DNA from: Saururus chinensis
Lineage: Eukaryota > Streptophyta > Magnoliopsida > Piperales > Saururaceae
Reading direction: 5' to 3'
NCBI GenBank assembly: GCA_035235625.1
Contig: CP141141.1
Coordinates: forward strand, 7,244,968 to 7,308,967
DNA length: 64,000 nt
Position numbers and translations under genes: made by a program. The notes below the pieces were generated by a model, which was given only the letters and a program-made list of their open reading frames with translations, was not told where the DNA came from and did no database searches. Below are positions 59,511 to 64,000 of this stretch, in pieces. Positions within the stretch are counted from its first letter, which is position 1; each line of letters begins with the position of its first letter.

Positions 59511-60245
59511 TGACGGGATTGCCAACGCCAATCCGGCCTCAGTGGGGGAAAGCCAAATCTCCCACTCCCTCTCCATCCTACGGACACGATTCTTCCACGT
59601 GTACTCCAGCCAGCTTTTGCCTCTTCGTCCTGGCACCGGAAAACTCGCTGCTTTTCCCAATTCCTCCTCCACTCCTCGATGGTGAGGGCAATTTCGTCTT
59701 TTTTGGAATTTGGTGACTCCGTTGATCCATCATCACCCGTTATTATCTTGGTGCTTAAGGGTGAATTGACATGTTTATCCCTACTTTGTGGAGTTGTAGT
59801 CGGGCCTTGATCTGATGGAACCGGACAACTGAAGCCCGGTCCGTCCGGCTAAATAATACTCCGTAAGTCTTGGACATAAACGGACAAAAATATTTTCAGA
59901 TGTTTAGAAAAATAAAAACGCTATGCTTGTGGGCTCTTAATTAGGTTAACCCACGGGCTTTGAGTTTGATTAATCACGGGACACAAGCATTGCTAATAGA
60001 GAAAAAAATCAAAATACTTAGGGTTGAAAATCCTCTCAAAGTATCGTCTAAATGTCTTTTATGCTAACTAACTTGTGTTGCTATAAAAGATTGGAAAAAA
60101 GGTAGAACTATGAGAGATGGACAGCGGTCATTGACAGAGACAGATGAGGGAACAAACAGTACTTGTGATATATCTATGTTACACGGGTCAATGGCTCCAT
60201 TATGAACCAAGCCAATTACTTCTGCTTTTGCTTATTTATTATATA
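59511..60245. other. Spacer upstream of the SHI-family gene
   Basis: Moderately GC-rich up to 59720, then AT-rich. The frames at 59359-59716 lack recognisable similarity. It probably holds the distal promoter. Confidence 0.4.
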
Positions 60246-60434
60246 TTCTCTCTAGTTAAATATATTTAAAAAATAATAATTTTTATTAAATGGTAAAGCT
60301 CACATCTAAAAAAAAGGGAAGGGAGAAAATTTGTGATAATTTTTTGGGTACCCAATTACTTAAATTAAACAAAATGAAACTATTATTATGGAATAAATTT
60401 TTTTTTCAAATAAAGTTATTAATTTATTAGGGAG
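60246..60434. mobile_element. Stowaway-like MITE
   Basis: Same interior family as 49456 and 52918 (aatttttattaaatggtaaa and ctcacatctaaaa, later taaagttattaa). The ends are attctctctagtta and tattagggagta. Confidence 0.65.
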
Positions 60435-60436
60435 TA

Positions 60437-60582
60437 CATATTATGTAGTTATGTGGACAAAGATAAGAAATAAAATAAACTCATGATACTTTTTTTAAAT
60501 ACTTAACCTGAACAAAATGAAGTTATTAACATGAAATATTTTTTTTGCCAAATAGAGCTATTAATGTGTGAGATAGAGAGTA
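60437..60582. mobile_element. Partial second MITE copy directly adjacent
   Basis: Repeats the right-hand half of the preceding element (gaacaaaatgaagttattaa, then tgccaaatagagctattaat, ending gagatagagagta). The left end is missing. Confidence 0.6.
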
Positions 60583-62011
60583 TTCGCTATGAAAATAGGA
60601 ATATGTGCTCTTCTAATTTTCAATCATCAATATACACAATTGTTACTTATTAAAAGTCAATTCTACTATTTTAGCCAAAGAATGTAGCATAGTGATATGG
60701 AAGTAGAATTTTTAATAAGTAGATATTTATCTATTGGGGCATTATGGCCATATATAAATCAGACTTAAGCATTAATAAAAAAAAGATCAGGCTCCGAGTG
60801 CACCACTTATATTAATAGGTGTTTTTGAGCCTCGGCATCACAAACTATGGAAGTTCAATTGAGCTGCACATATGTTGCTTGGGGACAAGAGGGTTTCAAA
60901 TTACCTGCCCACCCCTCTATTAATGTGTGTCATTGTATCTCATATATGTTGGCTTAGGATGTTCAGGCTCATGCTTAAGCATGTAAGCTCATGTCATCTA
61001 TTTCCCCATAAAAAATGATTTTCCAACAAATCAGTGATAACAATGTTAACACTAAACCATAAATTGGATTACCACCTAAGCTGAGAATCTAACTGATCAT
61101 GATCATATGTCCAAGTTGTAAACCCCACATTATAACGGAAGCATTTTTTATGTTCGGTATTGAAATGAGCCTAGCATAAGAAACAAAATCATTCAGCTAG
61201 AAAATTAACAATGCACATGCTAACAAAAATCACTGTATTTATCTCATACTTAAAGAAAGAATGCATGCTTAATCAATACTAACAAACCTCTAAACCCTAT
61301 TATAAGTAAAATTTAGCCAAACCAGACGCTTAATTAATTTGGTCCCGTACATGATGCTGCCAAGAGCCAAAGTGTGAGCACTCTTAAATCACTGTTAATT
61401 AAAAAATAAGCAGTGCGTGTAATTCAGTGGGATATGAAAAAGGGGGAGGACAGGGGACAGACAGCTCGCTGCGCTCTCACCTCGTATTCCTCTTCTTCCG
61501 ATATTTACACCCCTGCTTTTCTTATTTTTCTACTCCTTTTTTTAATACTTTCCGCGCCGGATGGAAATCCCGCCGTATACGCGTCGCTGCCTCTCGGGCC
61601 GCGTGCCCGCCTTTCCTTTGCTCCTCCTCCTCTTCCTTCTGTTTCTTCATTTCTCGTCATTATTTCGTTCTTGACAGCATACGTTATAATTTAAGCAGGA
61701 CATCTCTCATCAGTTGCTGCATGAAAGATGGCAAAGCTCTCTTTGTACTGCCACTGTGGGACCCACACTTTGGCTTGAAATGATCGACATGGGACCCACC
61801 TCATGTTCTTGCCCATATCCTTTTTCGGTGCGTATTTTAGTACTGATTCTTCGGAACCAGAATTCATCTACAGTGGTTATTCTCAATGGGATGAAGAGCG
61901 CCTGTGGCTGGGCCTATCCCTCAGCATGTGACACACACGTTCATTTCCTACGTCCTAAGTTGTAGTCTAATTGGCTGGTGAAGCTTCGCTTATAATTTGT
62001 TGGGAAAGCTT
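60583..62011. other. Spacer with a GC-rich patch
   Basis: AT-rich apart from about 61430-61660, which is GC- and CpG-rich (gccggatggaaatcccgccg, then cgtcgctgcctctcgggccg). The frames there have no recognisable similarity. It could be a lost 5' exon or a distal regulatory block. Confidence 0.35.
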
Positions 62012-62482
62012 CACTAGTGGTTGATTATTGATTATTAGTAGTACACAAGCTAATATATTAACCCTAACAAATATTATGTGTTAGCTTGTGTTTCATTGAT
62101 CTTCGGTAATCTTTTTTATGAAAGCAATGTCCTAAGATCATTCGTCGAAGAAGAAAAAAAAGGGTAGAAAGATAGTTTTATACATACACCATTATTAATT
62201 AAATATCTTTTTACACAACATTAGTGCAACATAAAACTACTATTACCTCACAAGTGGTTGATAACAAGATGTTAGTGGCACAAAAGCTAATATATTAACC
62301 CTAAAATATATTAAATGTTAGCGTGTGTACCGACGATCTTCAATAATTCTTTTTATTGAAGTAATGTCTTAAGGTCCTCCATCAAATAAAAAAAAGATAA
62401 GGGTTTTAATGTTATACATATAACACCACTATTAAATATTTTTTCACACAACATAAGTGCGACAAAAAACTGATTCTACTAA
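62012..62482. repeat. 237-bp tandem duplication
   Basis: Units 62012-62248 and 62249-about 62482 share cacnagtggttgat, ctaatatattaaccctaa (62050 and 62287), aatgtcntaagntc, ttatacata and cacaacatnagtgc. The divergence is moderate and there is no coding sense. Confidence 0.9.
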
Positions 62483-63044
62483 TTTAAAGGTATTTGAAGA
62501 AGGGGAAATGATCTCCAACGAGCCTTTAGATTGGCTTTATATTTGTCCCATGAAGGTCGGGCTATACGGAATGAAAATTTGGACAATATAATATAATAGG
62601 GGCCCACTAAATTTGGTTCCATTCCATCAGGTGGTCCCTTCTAGTTGAGCATGAAAAAAGTGTAGCTTATTGTGACTTCAAATCAATAACTGAGATTGTT
62701 GAGATTTGGTTGAATTCGTGCACTCAAATAGATAGGTCCACCCATCCTGCTTTCTACCTTGTAGGACCACTGCAAGTCCCACACAAAGTGGATTCACCCA
62801 TGATTCATTGTGAATAGACTAGGGGATCATTTTCCTATTTAAGGAGTTAGAATAGATTGCATATTGATGTATAAAAAAAGTTACAAACTACTGAAAACGT
62901 AGTAAATAAGGAATATTATCTTAAATTCCTACCATGATCTGTTCGGACTTGAAGGAGATGTCTGATTCCACGTCTCAAATCTCTTAGAACAAATATTAAT
63001 TTTTTATATTCTATTATTTTATTTTTTTAGCTTATTTACATGTA
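62483..63044. other. Spacer, no gene recognised
   Basis: No coding sequence or repeat seen. Confidence 0.4.
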
Positions 63045-63245
63045 CTCCCTCTATTATGTGTTAATAGCTCCATTTAGAAAAAGAATGTTTGTCCTAAATT
63101 AATAATTCCAATTGGCTTAATTTTATTATTTGGTACTTAAAAAGCATCTTAAAAGCTATTTTCTATTATCTTAGATGTGAGTCCCTCTATTTAATAAAAA
63201 ATAATTATTTTTCTAAATAGAATCATTAATATGAGACAGAGGAAG
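63045..63245. mobile_element. Stowaway-like MITE with long TIRs
   Basis: TA duplications at 63043-63044 and 63246-63247. The left end reads ctccctctattatgtgttaa, then tagctccatttag. The right end inverts to cttcctctgtctcatattaa, then tgattctatttag. About 200 bp. Confidence 0.85.
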
Positions 63246-63247
63246 TA

Positions 63248-63352
63248 CCGCCTCCCTTCCAAATTAATAGTTATATTTAATTTTTTAAAATATAATAATT
63301 TTAGTTTATTTTGAAAAATTAATGGTAGCTATTAATTTGAGACGGATGAAAT
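63248..63352. mobile_element. Short Stowaway-like MITE abutting the previous one
   Basis: The left end cctcccttccaaattaatag is paired with a right end containing agctattaatttgagacgga. About 105 bp. Confidence 0.7.
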
Positions 63353-63583
63353 ATTATTAATTTTAATTGAGTCTTATAAAGTGAATGATATGGTTGATTT
63401 CAACTTTACACACAAAAATTCCAGTAAATGTAGTATTAAAGCTACAGTTTGACTACATGAAGTCCATTGACTCGAGTCAAACGGAGTCCATCATATACTT
63501 CACTTTACAGTTAAAGTTTTAAATGCATCGGGCACTTAGTTTATTATGACGTTGAAAAATCAGCGTCAAAAGGTTACTTCATA

Positions 63584-63647
63584 ATTTTAAAACAGTTGAT
63601 GAGTGGGACCCGTTTTTATGGGTCCCACTCATCAACGGTTTTAAAAT
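63584..63647. repeat. Near-perfect inverted repeat (28-bp arms, 8-nt loop)
   Basis: Arms 63584-63611 and 63620-63647 pair at 27 of 28 positions around the loop gtttttat. The arm core is gatgagtgggaccc. It could be a terminal piece of a foldback element or a transcribed hairpin. Confidence 0.9.
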
Positions 63648-63952
63648 GATGATAAAGCATTTTTCCTGTAGATAAGGCTCTAGCAGTAAATGATGATGGC
63701 CGTTAAATCAAGATCCGACGAACCCTAAGTAAACGTGCATATGTTAATTGCCTAGTGTGCACTATATTCCTTGGTAACGAACTCCACGTTACAAACTTAG
63801 TACCATACACTATGTTACTTCGTAATGAACAGTAACTTACTAAATACACACAAGGCTTAAGTCTAAAGGCTGTCCATGGACCGTATCCATGGGGTTTTAG
63901 CCTTGTGTTTGCAATTGCTATTGTATCTTCGAGTCTTGAGCTAATATAATAC

Positions 63953-64000
63953 TCCCTCCATCAAAATGCTAATTGATACATATGAAGAGTGTGGCTAGAA
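63953..64000. mobile_element. Start of a further Stowaway-like MITE at the window end
   Basis: Begins ctccctccatcaaaatgcta after a TA; the partner end lies beyond the window. Confidence 0.45.

Overview
This is nuclear DNA of a flowering plant. Genes have introns, repeats are plant retrotransposons and Stowaway-type MITEs, and spacers are very AT-rich. The first exons of the two proteases and of the SHI-family gene are strongly GC-rich, the 5'-high GC gradient typical of monocots; long introns and sparse genes suggest a non-grass monocot. That placement is an inference and no species is claimed.

Layout. 1-5 kb: spacer with a probable hAT-type element (1782-3025) carrying an AP2/ERF gene fragment. 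6.2-9.5 kb (minus): a complete four-exon RD19/cathepsin F-like cysteine protease. 10.9-14.6 kb: a decayed minus-strand Ty1/copia element with Sirevirus-like traits. 15.6-15.9 kb: a 94-bp tandem repeat. 18.3-18.9 kb: a flavonoid 3'-hydroxylase-like P450 pseudogene, followed by a coiled-coil-coding fragment. 20.1-21.0 kb (plus): an intronless B3-domain gene. 22.8-27.8 kb (plus): a second complete RD19-like protease, head-to-head with the first and with identical coding exon lengths. 28-48 kb: a retrotransposon graveyard with copia gag, LTR-like repeats, two LINE remnants and a solo LTR nested in a LINE. 49-57 kb: a 97-bp minisatellite, MITEs and spacer without genes. 57.9-59.0 kb (minus): a complete two-exon SHI/STY/LRP1 zinc-finger gene. 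59-64 kb: more MITEs, a 237-bp tandem duplication and a near-perfect 28-bp-arm hairpin.

Four genes look intact: two proteases, the B3 protein and the SHI-family protein. They do not form a pathway. The proteases are a local inverted duplication (about 92% identical in the mature enzyme by eye) now separated by TE debris, the P450 pseudogene and the B3 gene. Copy 2 has a GC instead of a GT splice donor at intron 1. I found no CRISPR, phage, operon-like or clearly unprecedented system. The best leads are the noncanonical donor in a duplicated protease, the hAT element with a captured ERF fragment, and the three-level nested insertion at 40-44 kb.
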